22,576 bases of DNA from Nitrospinota bacterium (GCA_029937135.1 JAPYQX010000009.1:1-22576), one strand, 5' to 3'. Counted from the first letter of the stretch, positions 16,190 to 22,576 are shown. Numbers and translations are program-made. The notes: generated by a model not told the origin, from the letters alone.

Positions 16190-17342
16190 TCGTTTGCAGG
16201 AAGCTGAGGCGATCAACCGATTCGCCGGCGGTGAGTAAAACCTCACCCATTTTTTCCCCGTGAAGTTCGTACACGAGACGGCCCACTTGCTGTCCTGCCC
16301 GGACGGGAGCGGAAACCGAGGCGGGGATTTCTTTGCGGACAGAAATATTTTTCTCTTGCCCCCGCCGGACCAGTTTGCGAAATCTGCTTTTAGACTTCAG
16401 ATGGATAATGTCCTTCTGGCCGCGTTTGACTTTCACCGTATAGCCGGTTTTATTCTCGGATTTTTGTCCTTCATACCAACGAAAGTTAGCGAATCCCCAC
16501 GCGAGCAGGCGTTTCGCCTCGGAGAATCTCCGGCGTGGGTGCCCCGAGCTGAGGATGATCGCTATCAGACGGAGATTTCCCTGTTTGGCGGTAGCGACGA
16601 TGCTGTAGCCTGCTTTCCGGTAGGAGCCGGTTTTGAGTCCGTCGAGGCCCCTGAATTTGCCTACGAGACGATTGGTATTCGTCAGTATGAATTTTCCGTT
16701 CCGAAACGGGGCGTGTTTGATCTTTCCCCACTTCGTGACGATTGGAAATTTCAAAAGCTCTCGAGCCAATTTCGCCATATCCCGGGCGCTTGTTTTGTTG
16801 GGCGGTTTTCCGCGATCAGGCGGGAGACCATTGACATTGATGAAATTCGTGTCGGTCATGCCAAGCTGCCCTGCGCGTTCATTCATGATTTGGGTGAATA
16901 TTTCCGCATCGCTGGCGACATGTTCGGCTACGGCATAGGCGGCGTCGTTCGCGGAACTGATGGCCACGGCCTTGAGAAGCTCATTGAGCGAGAATTTCTC
17001 GCCCTGTTTTAAATAGACTTGTTGACCTCCTATCCGGGAAGCTTTTCTCGATACGGTAATGGTATCGCTCATGCCGATGGATTTTTCCTTTATCCTTTCG
17101 AGGGCGATAAGGATGGTCATTATCTTGACGAGGGAGGCGGGGATTACCCGTTCGCGCTGGCGAAAAGCCTTGAGAACCTGGCCGGTTTCCGCCTCGATCA
17201 GCAAAGCCGAGCGGTAGGCTCTGGATTTTTTTGCGCTCTTCGCCTCGCTCGATTGAGCAGGGGACAGGGTGAAGAAAGAGGCTGAAATCAGGATAATTAA
17301 CAGGAACCGGGAATTTAGCGCGAAGCGGTAGAGGGATATCAT
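16173..17342 (-). CDS. dacA: D-alanyl-D-alanine carboxypeptidase (class A low-molecular-mass PBP, S11)
   Basis: Periplasmic serine D,D-carboxypeptidase that trims the terminal D-Ala of peptidoglycan stem peptides. The 389-residue precursor has a signal peptide (residues ~1-32, hydrophobic LLIILISASFFTL). The three penicillin-binding motifs are Ser70-x-x-Lys73 (SLVK), Ser130-Ala-Asn132 (SAN, versus the commoner SGN) and Lys237-Thr-Gly (KTG). A C-terminal PBP5_C beta domain covers roughly residues 285-385. The C-terminal amphipathic anchor is short (FLQTIIRLR), so membrane attachment is uncertain. No strong ribosome binding site precedes ATG 17342. The gene is divergent from dapA and convergent with the LPS operon. 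Confidence 0.93.
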   Translation of the reverse strand: MISLYRFALNSRFLLIILISASFFTLSPAQSSEAKSAKKSRAYRSALLIEAETGQVLKAFRQRERVIPASLVKIMTILIALERIKEKSIGMSDTITVSRKASRIGGQQVYLKQGEKFSLNELLKAVAISSANDAAYAVAEHVASDAEIFTQIMNERAGQLGMTDTNFINVNGLPPDRGKPPNKTSARDMAKLARELLKFPIVTKWGKIKHAPFRNGKFILTNTNRLVGKFRGLDGLKTGSYRKAGYSIVATAKQGNLRLIAIILSSGHPRRRFSEAKRLLAWGFANFRWYEGQKSENKTGYTVKVKRGQKDIIHLKSKSRFRKLVRRGQEKNISVRKEIPASVSAPVRAGQQVGRLVYELHGEKMGEVLLTAGESVDRLSFLQTIIRLR

Positions 17343-17724
17343 CGTGAATTAACCCCAAGAAGTAATTTCGGGCGGAATTGATGTCTGATGCGAATTCTCG
17401 AGGCGAAGGGTTATCTGATTGATTTTCATCACGATATTAGTGTTTTTTTTAATGCGGGTCAAGGTTTTTTTTGGGGAGGGGGCTCTCTTGTGGACCTGGG
17501 ATGGATTCGAGGGGGCAATTGGGAGCCCCAGTCTCTGAAATCCGGCCGGGTAGCGGGAAATTGGCGAAAATATACGCTAGCGTGTGAGGGGGTGTGTTTG
17601 TTAGGATTTGCCAAATGACCTGGAAATTAAGGGGGTATATTCGGCGCCGGGTTAGCTTGCGGGCTCTCGATTCGATGGGGGGCCGCGCCGAATGGGGAAG
17701 CTGTGTATCCGAGGAGGAACGCTG
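17343..17724. other. Divergent intergenic region between dacA and dapA
   Basis: About 380 nt with no convincing gene. It must hold the promoters of the divergent dacA and dapA genes. Visible are a perfect 10-bp palindrome ACGCTAGCGT at 17574-17583, a small hairpin candidate GGGGC/GCCCC around 17512-17529, a TATATT -10-like hexamer at 17636-17641 without a well-spaced -35 partner, and GAGGAGG at 17711-17717 as the dapA ribosome binding site. A 76-codon frame at 17388-17618 lacks a ribosome binding site and family resemblance. No lysine riboswitch was recognised. Confidence 0.5.
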
Positions 17725-18615
17725 ATGTTTGAAGGCTCCAATGTGGCGATAGTCACCCCCTTCCGGGATGGGAAGGTGGATGAGGACGGGGTCCGCGCCC
17801 TCGTCGATTTTCATCTGGAAAACGGCACGCACGGAATTGTCGCCTGCGGGACGACGGGAGAGGCCGCCACTCTCAGCCACGAAGAGCAGGATGCCGTAAT
17901 TGATCTGATTATCAAACGAGTGGACGGCCGAATTCCGGTGATTGCGGGTTCTGGCTCGAACAGCACGGCCGAGGCGATTCGGCGGACGCAATTCGCGAAA
18001 GCGGCGGGCGCAAGCGGCGCTCTCGTTGTCGTTCCCTATTATAACAAGCCGACCCAGGAGGGGCTCTACCGGCATTTCAAGGCGGTGGCGGAGGCGGCCG
18101 ATATTCCGATCGTGGTTTACAATGTCCCTGGCCGGACGGTAATCAGTATTGCACCCGAGACGGTCGCCCGCTTGGCTGAAATTCCGAATATCGTCGCGAT
18201 CAAGGAGGCGAGCGGTGATCTCAAGATGATTTGCAGTGTCATCGATCAGTGTCCGGATGATTTCACCGTTCTCTCGGGAGATGATTTCGTGAATTTGCCT
18301 CTCATGATGATGGGAGGGAAGGGGACTATTTCGGTTACGGCCAATGTCGCCCCGGCGGATGTTTCCGGGATGTGCCAGGCCCAACTGGACGGCGATACCA
18401 GCCGGGCCTTGGAGTTGCACTATAAAATGTGGGAGTTGAACAAGATGATGTTCATCGAGTCGAATCCCATCCCGGCGAAGGCGACTCTTCACTTCATGGG
18501 GAAATGCGCTCTTGAGTTCCGTTTGCCCCTGTGCCCGCCATCGGCGGAGAATCTTAAAAAAATAGAGGCCTTTGCAAAATCCTACGGCCTTGTGGGCGAG
18601 GCGGTAATGGCCTGA
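17725..18615 (+). CDS. dapA: 4-hydroxy-tetrahydrodipicolinate synthase (DHDPS)
   Basis: Condenses pyruvate with aspartate semialdehyde, the first committed step to diaminopimelate and lysine, in the cytoplasm. The 296-residue protein is normal length. Catalytic residues are all present: Thr43/Thr44 (CGTTGEAATLS), Tyr106 (PYYNKPTQEG), Tyr132 (VYNVPGRT) and the Schiff-base Lys160 (VAIKEASGDL). An upstream in-frame ATG at 17692 would add 11 residues, but ATG 17725 has GAGGAGG at 17711-17717 and matches the family start (MFEGSNVAIVTPF). It is followed by a strong terminator, so it is probably monocistronic or last in its unit. It supplies peptidoglycan precursors, consistent with a dac neighbour. 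Confidence 0.97.
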   Translation: MFEGSNVAIVTPFRDGKVDEDGVRALVDFHLENGTHGIVACGTTGEAATLSHEEQDAVIDLIIKRVDGRIPVIAGSGSNSTAEAIRRTQFAKAAGASGALVVVPYYNKPTQEGLYRHFKAVAEAADIPIVVYNVPGRTVISIAPETVARLAEIPNIVAIKEASGDLKMICSVIDQCPDDFTVLSGDDFVNLPLMMMGGKGTISVTANVAPADVSGMCQAQLDGDTSRALELHYKMWELNKMMFIESNPIPAKATLHFMGKCALEFRLPLCPPSAENLKKIEAFAKSYGLVGEAVMA

Positions 18616-18633
18616 TAGTGGCGGTTCCCACCC

Positions 18634-18679
18634 AAAAAATCGGCGGCCAGGAGATTTCCCTGCCGCCGATTTTTTTTTT
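18634..18679. terminator. Bidirectional rho-independent terminator between dapA and the aquaporin gene
   Basis: A 14-bp stem pairs 18634-18647 (six A, then TCGGCGGC) with 18662-18675 (GCCGCCGA, then T's) around a 14-nt loop. It is followed by T's to 18679. The A-run before the stem becomes a U-run on the other strand, so it should stop both dapA (+) and the convergent aquaporin gene (-). Confidence 0.9.
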
Positions 18680-18735
18680 GGCGAAGCCCGAAATGCCGTC
18701 CAACCCGGAAAAGGAAAAAAACCCGGCGGGGGGGC

Positions 18736-19410
18736 TCAGTCTTTCTTGATTAAAATATTATTGTAGAGGACAGCGGCGATCACGGCTCCAATGATGGGGC
18801 CTATCCAGTAAACGAGATGGCCGTCAAATCCACCCCCGGCGAGGGCGGGGCCGAAAGTGCGGGCGGGGTTCATCGAGGCGCCGGTAAGGGGTCCCCCCAT
18901 GAGTATATTGGCCGCGATGGTCAGGCCGATTCCGAAGCCGCCGATATTGGGTTTACGGTCGTCCACCGCGGTGCCCCAGATCGCGGTAACAAGGAAAAAT
19001 GTGAGAACGATTTCGACCAGTATCCCCGTTCCAACGCTCACGCCTTCGCCCAGCATGGGGGTGCCAAGGTGTACTTTTTGCCATACAGCCGGCTCATAAA
19101 TGGCCCTGAGCAGGAGGCCGGCGACTGTGCCTCCAACGAGTTGGCTGATAATGTAGGGAATGCCTTCGCCGATCTCTTGTTTTTTAGTTACGAGAAACCC
19201 GATGGTCACCGCCGGATTGAAGTGCCCGCCCGACACGCCGCCGAGGGCGGAAATCATGACGGAGAGAATCAGCCCGTGTGCGAGGGCGATACCAATGAGC
19301 CCCACGGCGCCACCTGTTTTTGCATCTAAAATGATAGAACCCGCGCCGATAAAACAGAGCCCGAAGGTGCCGATCGCCTCGGCGACGCAAGCTCTTCCGG
19401 TCTGACTCAT
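18736..19410 (-). CDS. Aquaporin (MIP family) with a TIP-like selectivity filter
   Basis: Six-helix membrane channel of 224 residues with both NPA boxes: GGHFNPAVTIG in the first half and SMNPARTFGPA in the second. Aligned to E. coli AqpZ through the NPA motifs, the four filter positions (Phe43, His174, Thr183, Arg189) become His, Ile, Ala and Arg. That set is typical of plant tonoplast intrinsic proteins and not of AqpZ or GlpF, and suggests a wider pore that may pass small solutes such as ammonia or urea as well as water. A longer frame starts at 19578, but ATG 19410 has AAAGAGGAG 8 nt upstream and starts at the conserved fold. Substrate is inferred. Confidence 0.93.
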   Translation of the reverse strand: MSQTGRACVAEAIGTFGLCFIGAGSIILDAKTGGAVGLIGIALAHGLILSVMISALGGVSGGHFNPAVTIGFLVTKKQEIGEGIPYIISQLVGGTVAGLLLRAIYEPAVWQKVHLGTPMLGEGVSVGTGILVEIVLTFFLVTAIWGTAVDDRKPNIGGFGIGLTIAANILMGGPLTGASMNPARTFGPALAGGGFDGHLVYWIGPIIGAVIAAVLYNNILIKKD

Positions 19411-19578
19411 GATGTAGACTCCTCTTTGAGAAATCATGGGCGTGGAAAAATACTTCGAGCCCGGATTTAATATGAACGGGCAGGTTTTCCACGAAAAAGT
19501 GAAAATCTCTTTGCTACGGAGAAGACTTCGTACAGCATGGGGCGGGAGCGGATTAAAGTTCCGGGCGAATATGACCAT

Positions 19579-19607
19579 AATTTACTATTCTTTCGGGTGT
19601 CCGGCAA
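19579..19607 (-). promoter_or_regulatory. Candidate sigma70-type promoter of the aquaporin gene
   Basis: Read on the - strand: TTGCCG (19607-19602), a 17-nt spacer, then TAAATT (19584-19579). Each hexamer matches 4 of 6 consensus bases. It would give a leader of about 165 nt before ATG 19410. The -35 overlaps the CCGGCA/TGCCGG hairpin. Weak support. Confidence 0.3.
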
Positions 19608-19672
19608 GATGGAATGCCGGTTGGCGGGCGGACCCTCTTTGCCCCGTGGAGCGTTTCTTTTTTTTGTGAGGG

Positions 19673-19688
19673 TGAGAGCACGCTCTCA
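19673..19688. promoter_or_regulatory. Inverted repeat, possible operator upstream of the OsmC-family gene
   Basis: TGAGAGC-AC-GCTCTCA: two perfect 7-bp arms around a 2-nt centre, 54 nt before the OsmC ATG. The form suits a dimeric repressor or activator site, plausible for a peroxide-response gene. No regulator gene is seen nearby, and a clear promoter could not be placed relative to it. Confidence 0.4.
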
Positions 19689-19742
19689 ACTGATAAAAGC
19701 CTATGAAATTCATTTTACGGATTTTTTTAAGGAGAAAGACCA

Positions 19743-20308
19743 ATGGAACAACCGCTTGATCCGAGAAAAGACAGTTCCGTAGTCGGAGAGCGTGCCATCG
19801 ACAAACCCGAACTCCCCGCCCCGGGTTATGTATTCACCATGTCCGCGGATACCGAAACCATTGAGGGGGAAGGCCAACTCAAGCTGGGTAAACATCGGCA
19901 TTTCGAGGTTTACTGCGATGAGCCCGAGCGCATCGGAGGGGAAGACTCCTACCTGCAGCCCCTATGCTACATCGCGATGGGCGTGGGTTTCTGACTTCTC
20001 ACCCAGCTTGCGCGGTACGCGCACATGATGAAATTTCCTTTAAAAAGGCGAGCTGCAAGGTTGATTTTGATTATTTTTTGAGGGGTTCCGTACTGAAAAG
20101 CACGGTAGAGTCGGGATGCACGGCCATGCGGACGCATTTCATCGTTGAATTGGACGAGCCCGGGGTAAAAGTTGCCGCCCTTATCCGGAACGCAAAGCGG
20201 GGATGTTTCGCCGAAAACATGGTGCAATCCGCGGTTCCGCAGCCCAGTTCAAGCACACACGACCCCTCGGGAAGGGAGGACAGGGCTCCTTCGAGCATAC
20301 AAAGATAG
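19743..20308 (+). CDS. OsmC-family selenoprotein (TGA = Sec84, apparent -1 frameshift, 3' end probably truncated)
   Basis: OsmC/Ohr proteins reduce organic peroxides with two redox residues. ATG 19743 follows a strong AAGGAG (19729-19734). Frame 1 gives 83 residues with the OsmC-like stretch FEVYCDEPERIGGED and CYIAMGVGF, then TGA at 19992-19994 where the family has its peroxidatic Cys. Beyond TGA, homology continues (LLTQLARYAHMMKFPLK), and a SECIS-like hairpin follows. At 20039-20045 the heptamer T_TTA_AAA would let ribosomes slip -1 into KASCKVDFDYFLRGSVLK and IRNAKRGCFAENMVQ, which includes the second redox Cys (155). The full recoded product is 188 residues. The shift could equally be a lost A in an A-run (mutation or read error). 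The last ~20 residues overlap a methyltransferase remnant and look foreign. Selenoprotein reading is well supported; whether the gene is still functional is open. Confidence 0.75.
20009..20023 (+). promoter_or_regulatory. Bacterial SECIS-like hairpin
   Basis: TGCGCG-GTA-CGCGCA forms a perfect 6-bp stem with a 3-nt apical loop whose first base is G. Twenty nt separate the TGA (19992-19994) from the loop. These fit the general bacterial SECIS model: a short stem just downstream of UGA, a small loop with a G in its first two positions, and a UGA-to-loop distance of roughly 16-37 nt. SelB would bind it to deliver Sec-tRNA. Confidence 0.75.
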
Positions 20309-20418
20309 CAGCCCCGCTCTTCGATGTGGCGCTGAATATCCCCCTTGAGGTCATCATGATCCTCAATTTCGCGGTAGATGGCCTCGTATTTCTCCACCGG
20401 CATGCTCGGAATGCTCAT
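20228..20418 (-). pseudogene. N-terminal fragment of a SAM-dependent methyltransferase
   Basis: A genuine-looking gene start on the - strand: ATG 20418 is preceded by GAGGAGGG, and the frame gives about 63 residues with a helical N-terminus (EKYEAIYREIEDHDDLKGDI) and methyltransferase motif I, VLELGCGTA, at residues 55-63. From there on, the frame (open to 20071) is only the antisense of the OsmC-family gene and no longer looks like a methyltransferase; motifs II-VI are absent. The rest of the gene has been lost, most simply by the same deletion that cut the OsmC 3' end. It could also be an assembly join. Confidence 0.6.
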
Positions 20419-20775
20419 AGCCCTCCTCGTTCATGGAGACAGCATGGCTCTGGCATTTGCCGGGCCACCACAACATCGGCAAGGCGCGCTGCTCAATCCA
20501 TCACCCGGCAATTCCCATTTAATTCCTTCAATAGGCCCATTCTAGGGCAAAATGGGTATTCAAGGCCAAGGCGCGATTCCGGGTACGATATCGGAGTCAA
20601 GACGATATCTCCCCGCACGGTAGCTGTAAAAAAAGGGGTGGCACCGCCTTGACGCATTGTCGGGATGAACTTTATAAGGGCGTTAGTGGAAACTTGGAAG
20701 AATCGATAAAGGGCTGTTGCCGATAACGGTTTTCGGGAGCTTTTTTGTATCGGTTTATTGGTGGGTGAATGAGAC
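20419..20775. other. Divergent intergenic region upstream of galE
   Basis: About 360 nt with no supported gene. It contains an 8-bp inverted repeat TTGCCGGG (20457-20464)/CCCGGCAA (20504-20511), a hairpin CCCATT (20536-20541)/AATGGG (20551-20556), two copies of ACGATATC (20585-20592 and 20602-20609), a GGGTGGCACCGCC stretch at 20636-20648 and the galE promoter. Confidence 0.5.
20649..20678 (+). promoter_or_regulatory. Probable sigma70-type promoter of galE
   Basis: TTGACG at 20649-20654 (5 of 6 consensus bases) and TTATAA/TATAAG at 20672-20678 with 17-18 nt spacing. Transcription would begin near 20685, giving a ~105-nt leader before galE. The paired ACGATATC elements lie about 40-60 nt upstream of the -35. 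Confidence 0.6.
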
Positions 20776-20790
20776 TTGGGGAAGGACAAA

Positions 20791-21777
20791 TTGGCGACTC
20801 AACCTCATGTTTTGGTGACCGGTGGAGCTGGCTATATCGGCAGCCATGCCTGCAAGGCTTTGGCCGGTGCGGGTTTTATCCCCGTAACAATCGATAATTT
20901 GGATCGTGGCCACCGATGGGCTGTGAAGTACGGCCCGCTCGTAGAGGCCGATCTCGCAGATGGCGATCGGCTCAGCGGGGTTTTCTCGGATTACCCCATC
21001 GAGGCGGTCATCCACTTCGCCGCCTATACCTACGTGAGAGAGTCGATTGAGAACCCGCGAAAATATTTTCAAAACAACGTAACCAATTCCTTGAGTCTGT
21101 TCGAGGCGATGGTTGACGCGAACGTCAGGAATTTTGTTTACTCTTCCACCTGCGCGGTCTATGGTGATCCCGAAACGATTCCCTTGGCGGAGGACCACCC
21201 TCAAAATCCCGTAAATCCTTATGGAGAATCAAAACGGTTTGTCGAGCACGCTGCTCGGTGGTTCGGGGAGGCGTATGGAATCCGTTGGGCGGCGCTCCGA
21301 TTTTTTAACGCCTCGGGCGCCGACCCGGAGGGTGAAATTGGGGAAAGCCACGATCCCGAGACCCATTTGATTCCTGTTGTGATCGAGGCTGCTCTCGAAA
21401 CTCGGCCGCACGTGAAGATATTTGGAACCGATTATTCCACCCGGGATGGAACCGCCGTCAGGGATTATGTCCATGTGGCAGATCTCGCCACCGCCCACCT
21501 TTTGGCCCTAAAGCACCTCATGGATGATGGCGCACCGGGGGCGTTCAATCTGGGGACAGGACGGGGGCACTCGGTGCGGGAGGTCATTGCGTCCGTGGAG
21601 CGGATAAGCGGACTCAAGGTGGCTGTTAGAGAGGAGGGGAGGCGGCCGGGCGATCCCCCGGAGTTAATCGCCGATCCCAGCCGGGCGGCCGCGATTTTGG
21701 GATGGCGGCCTCAATTTCAGGACCTTGATAAAATCGTGCAAACAGCATGGAAATGGCATTCTGGAAAAGAAAAATGA
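20791..21777 (+). CDS. galE: UDP-glucose 4-epimerase
   Basis: Interconverts UDP-glucose and UDP-galactose (possibly the N-acetyl forms) using bound NAD, feeding glycan assembly in the cytoplasm. The product of about 328 residues has TGGAGYIGSH near the N-terminus, VIHFAAYTYVRESIENP, the SSTCAVYGDP serine region, and YGESK with catalytic Tyr144/Lys148. RFFNASGADPEGEIGE is the typical bacterial GalE signature. The start is uncertain: TTG 20791 has GGGGAAGGA at 20778-20786 and begins just before the fold, while TTG 20776 would add five residues without a good ribosome binding site. It has its own promoter, so it is separate from the core operon. It ends 37 nt before the convergent GT9 gene. Confidence 0.94.
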   Translation: MATQPHVLVTGGAGYIGSHACKALAGAGFIPVTIDNLDRGHRWAVKYGPLVEADLADGDRLSGVFSDYPIEAVIHFAAYTYVRESIENPRKYFQNNVTNSLSLFEAMVDANVRNFVYSSTCAVYGDPETIPLAEDHPQNPVNPYGESKRFVEHAARWFGEAYGIRWAALRFFNASGADPEGEIGESHDPETHLIPVVIEAALETRPHVKIFGTDYSTRDGTAVRDYVHVADLATAHLLALKHLMDDGAPGAFNLGTGRGHSVREVIASVERISGLKVAVREEGRRPGDPPELIADPSRAAAILGWRPQFQDLDKIVQTAWKWHSGKEK

Positions 21778-21814
21778 AGATATCCCATTCTTCCGGGCGC
21801 TTTTCAGGCGCAAC

Positions 21815-22576
21815 TTAACCGGCTATTCCTTGCCGGTCCAGGAATTCAAGACAGGCCCTCGTTACTTCATCCACCGGAATTTCAAGGGATTCTTTACCTG
21901 AATCTTCTCCAACCAGGCATATGATTTTCTCGGTGGAGGGGCGGTAGCGTCCTAGATTTTCTTTTCTGAAAAGGGCGACATCCATGGCCCCGGCGGCCCA
22001 GGCAAGATGGAGCGCCACCGTATCGGACGTAAGGACCATATCGCACCGGCGCATCAGAGCGGCGGTGCCTTGGTAACTTATTTTTCCGACGGTATTCAAT
22101 GTGTACGGCGCCTCCGCCTCCGCGAGGCGTTCAGTGAGGTCCGCTTCGGCGGGGCCGCCCGTCAATAGGAACCTGGCCTTTCGGCTGCTTTGAAGCGTAC
22201 GCATAACCTCTAAAAACCGCTCCTCGGGCCAATTTTTTTCCTGACGGTCCGTTCCCGGATTCAACACGATAACCGGCCCTTGGCCGGGTAAGTTTTTCAA
22301 ATGCGATTCCGCGGAGCGCTCGTCATCCGCGCCAGGCCATATTTCGAGATCGTCTCCGGCGCGATTAACCGCGCCCAGGTGGCGGACGAGAGCAAGGTGG
22401 GTGTCACGTTCATTTCGGGGGACAGCGAGATCTTCGGTGATGGCGCAATGGTAGAATGTTCCCGTTCCCTCGGTGTTTCGGCCGGCAATTGTCGAAACGC
22501 CGAGGCATCGTAAAAAGAGCCCCATTGACGTGCCCCCCTCATATCGGTCCATGTTGGATGAGAGGATTTTCGGTAC
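21815..22576 (-). CDS. Glycosyltransferase family 9 (heptosyltransferase-like), 5' end outside window
   Basis: C-terminal ~253 residues of a GT9 protein; the frame stays open to the window edge, and ATG 22552 is probably internal since GT9 enzymes are ~330-360 residues. Seen are the donor-domain start VIVLNPGTDRQEKNWPEERF, the helix-strand LLTGGPAEADLTERLAE, and MVLTSDTVALHLAWAAGAMDVALF, the GT9 counterpart of the GGDTGPLHLAAALG motif. It would use an ADP-heptose or other NDP-sugar donor in the cytoplasm. It differs clearly from the waaC-like gene at 1996 and lies on the other strand, so it belongs to a separate unit. Which heptose or sugar it adds cannot be told from this part. Confidence 0.85.
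   Translation of the reverse strand, partial: VPKILSSNMDRYEGGTSMGLFLRCLGVSTIAGRNTEGTGTFYHCAITEDLAVPRNERDTHLALVRHLGAVNRAGDDLEIWPGADDERSAESHLKNLPGQGPVIVLNPGTDRQEKNWPEERFLEVMRTLQSSRKARFLLTGGPAEADLTERLAEAEAPYTLNTVGKISYQGTAALMRRCDMVLTSDTVALHLAWAAGAMDVALFRKENLGRYRPSTEKIICLVGEDSGKESLEIPVDEVTRACLEFLDRQGIAG

Larger units (their letters stand above)
19411..19742. other. Divergent intergenic region between the aquaporin and OsmC-family genes
   Basis: About 330 nt without a supported gene. It contains a candidate promoter for the aquaporin gene (19579-19607), a CCGGCA/TGCCGG hairpin at 19601-19620, a 16-bp inverted repeat at 19673-19688 and the OsmC ribosome binding site AAGGAG at 19729-19734. An 81-codon frame at 19537-19782 shows no family resemblance and overlaps the OsmC start. 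Confidence 0.5.

Noticed and set aside
17388..17618. 76-codon frame between dacA and dapA
   Set aside because: No ribosome binding site, no family resemblance, and an odd Gly/Trp-rich composition.
19537..19782. 81-codon frame before the OsmC-family gene
   Set aside because: It overlaps the better supported OsmC start, has no ribosome binding site and no recognisable features.
19964..20308. Separate 114-codon gene beginning at ATG 19964
   Set aside because: Its first ~28 residues are out of frame with the OsmC sequence; only the part after about 20045 is OsmC-like. It is better explained as the second half of the recoded or frameshifted gene.
20634..20649. T-box-like stretch GGGTGGCACCGCC upstream of galE
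   Set aside because: It matches the T-box core well, but no stem I, specifier loop or competing terminator was found. The likely galE promoter starts immediately after it, so it would not be transcribed in the leader. galE is not a usual T-box target.
20493..20789. 98-codon - strand frame in the galE upstream region
   Set aside because: No ribosome binding site or family resemblance; it spans the galE promoter and start.
21778..21814. GCGC-TTTTCAG-GCGC hairpin between galE and the GT9 gene
   Set aside because: Only 4 bp of stem and no following T-run, so not enough for a terminator call.
1..22576. tRNA, rRNA, CRISPR arrays, insertion sequences or phage genes
   Set aside because: None was recognised on either strand; no transposase-like frames, terminal repeats or regularly spaced repeats were seen.

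Overview
The window comes from the chromosome of a Gram-negative (diderm) bacterium. It carries lipopolysaccharide (LPS) inner-core heptose genes, an MsbA-type lipid flippase and an O-antigen ligase. Coding DNA is GC-rich with many GTG and TTG starts. I cannot name the taxon from this sequence. If the selenoprotein gene described below is read as proposed, the lineage must also decode selenocysteine.

Region 1 (3-16189, all + strand) is one long, tightly packed LPS-core operon. In order: gmhB (5' end outside the window), rfaE1 kinase, rfaE2 adenylyltransferase, a waaC-like heptosyltransferase, a nucleotide-sugar epimerase, a UPF0434/Trm112-like small protein, a GT2 glycosyltransferase, two GT4 glycosyltransferases, an msbA-like ABC exporter, a third related GT4, a NodU/CmcH-type carbamoyltransferase, a waaG-like GT4, another GT4, a small SAM methyltransferase and a WaaL/Wzy-like membrane protein. 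Most junctions are 4-nt stop/start overlaps, and the largest gap is 32 nt. Together the genes make ADP-heptose, assemble and decorate a core oligosaccharide (including predicted O-carbamoylation and possibly methylation), flip lipid A-core and ligate or polymerise surface glycan.

Region 2 (16173-19410) holds envelope and housekeeping genes: a penicillin-binding D,D-carboxypeptidase (- strand, convergent and overlapping the operon end), dapA (+), a strong bidirectional terminator, and an aquaporin (-) whose inferred selectivity filter is like that of plant tonoplast intrinsic proteins.

Region 3 (19411-20790) is the most unusual part. A strong ribosome binding site leads into an OsmC-family gene. 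Its peroxidatic cysteine codon is an in-frame TGA, followed at the right distance by a bacterial SECIS-like hairpin. Further on, a T_TTA_AAA slippery heptamer lies exactly where a -1 shift (or one missing A) is needed to join the two halves of the protein. The 3' end of this gene runs tail-to-tail into the first ~63 residues of a methyltransferase on the opposite strand. That looks like a deletion that removed the ends of both genes.

Region 4 (20649-22576) contains galE (+) behind a recognisable sigma70-type promoter, and the C-terminal part of a GT9 heptosyltransferase-like gene (-) cut by the window edge.
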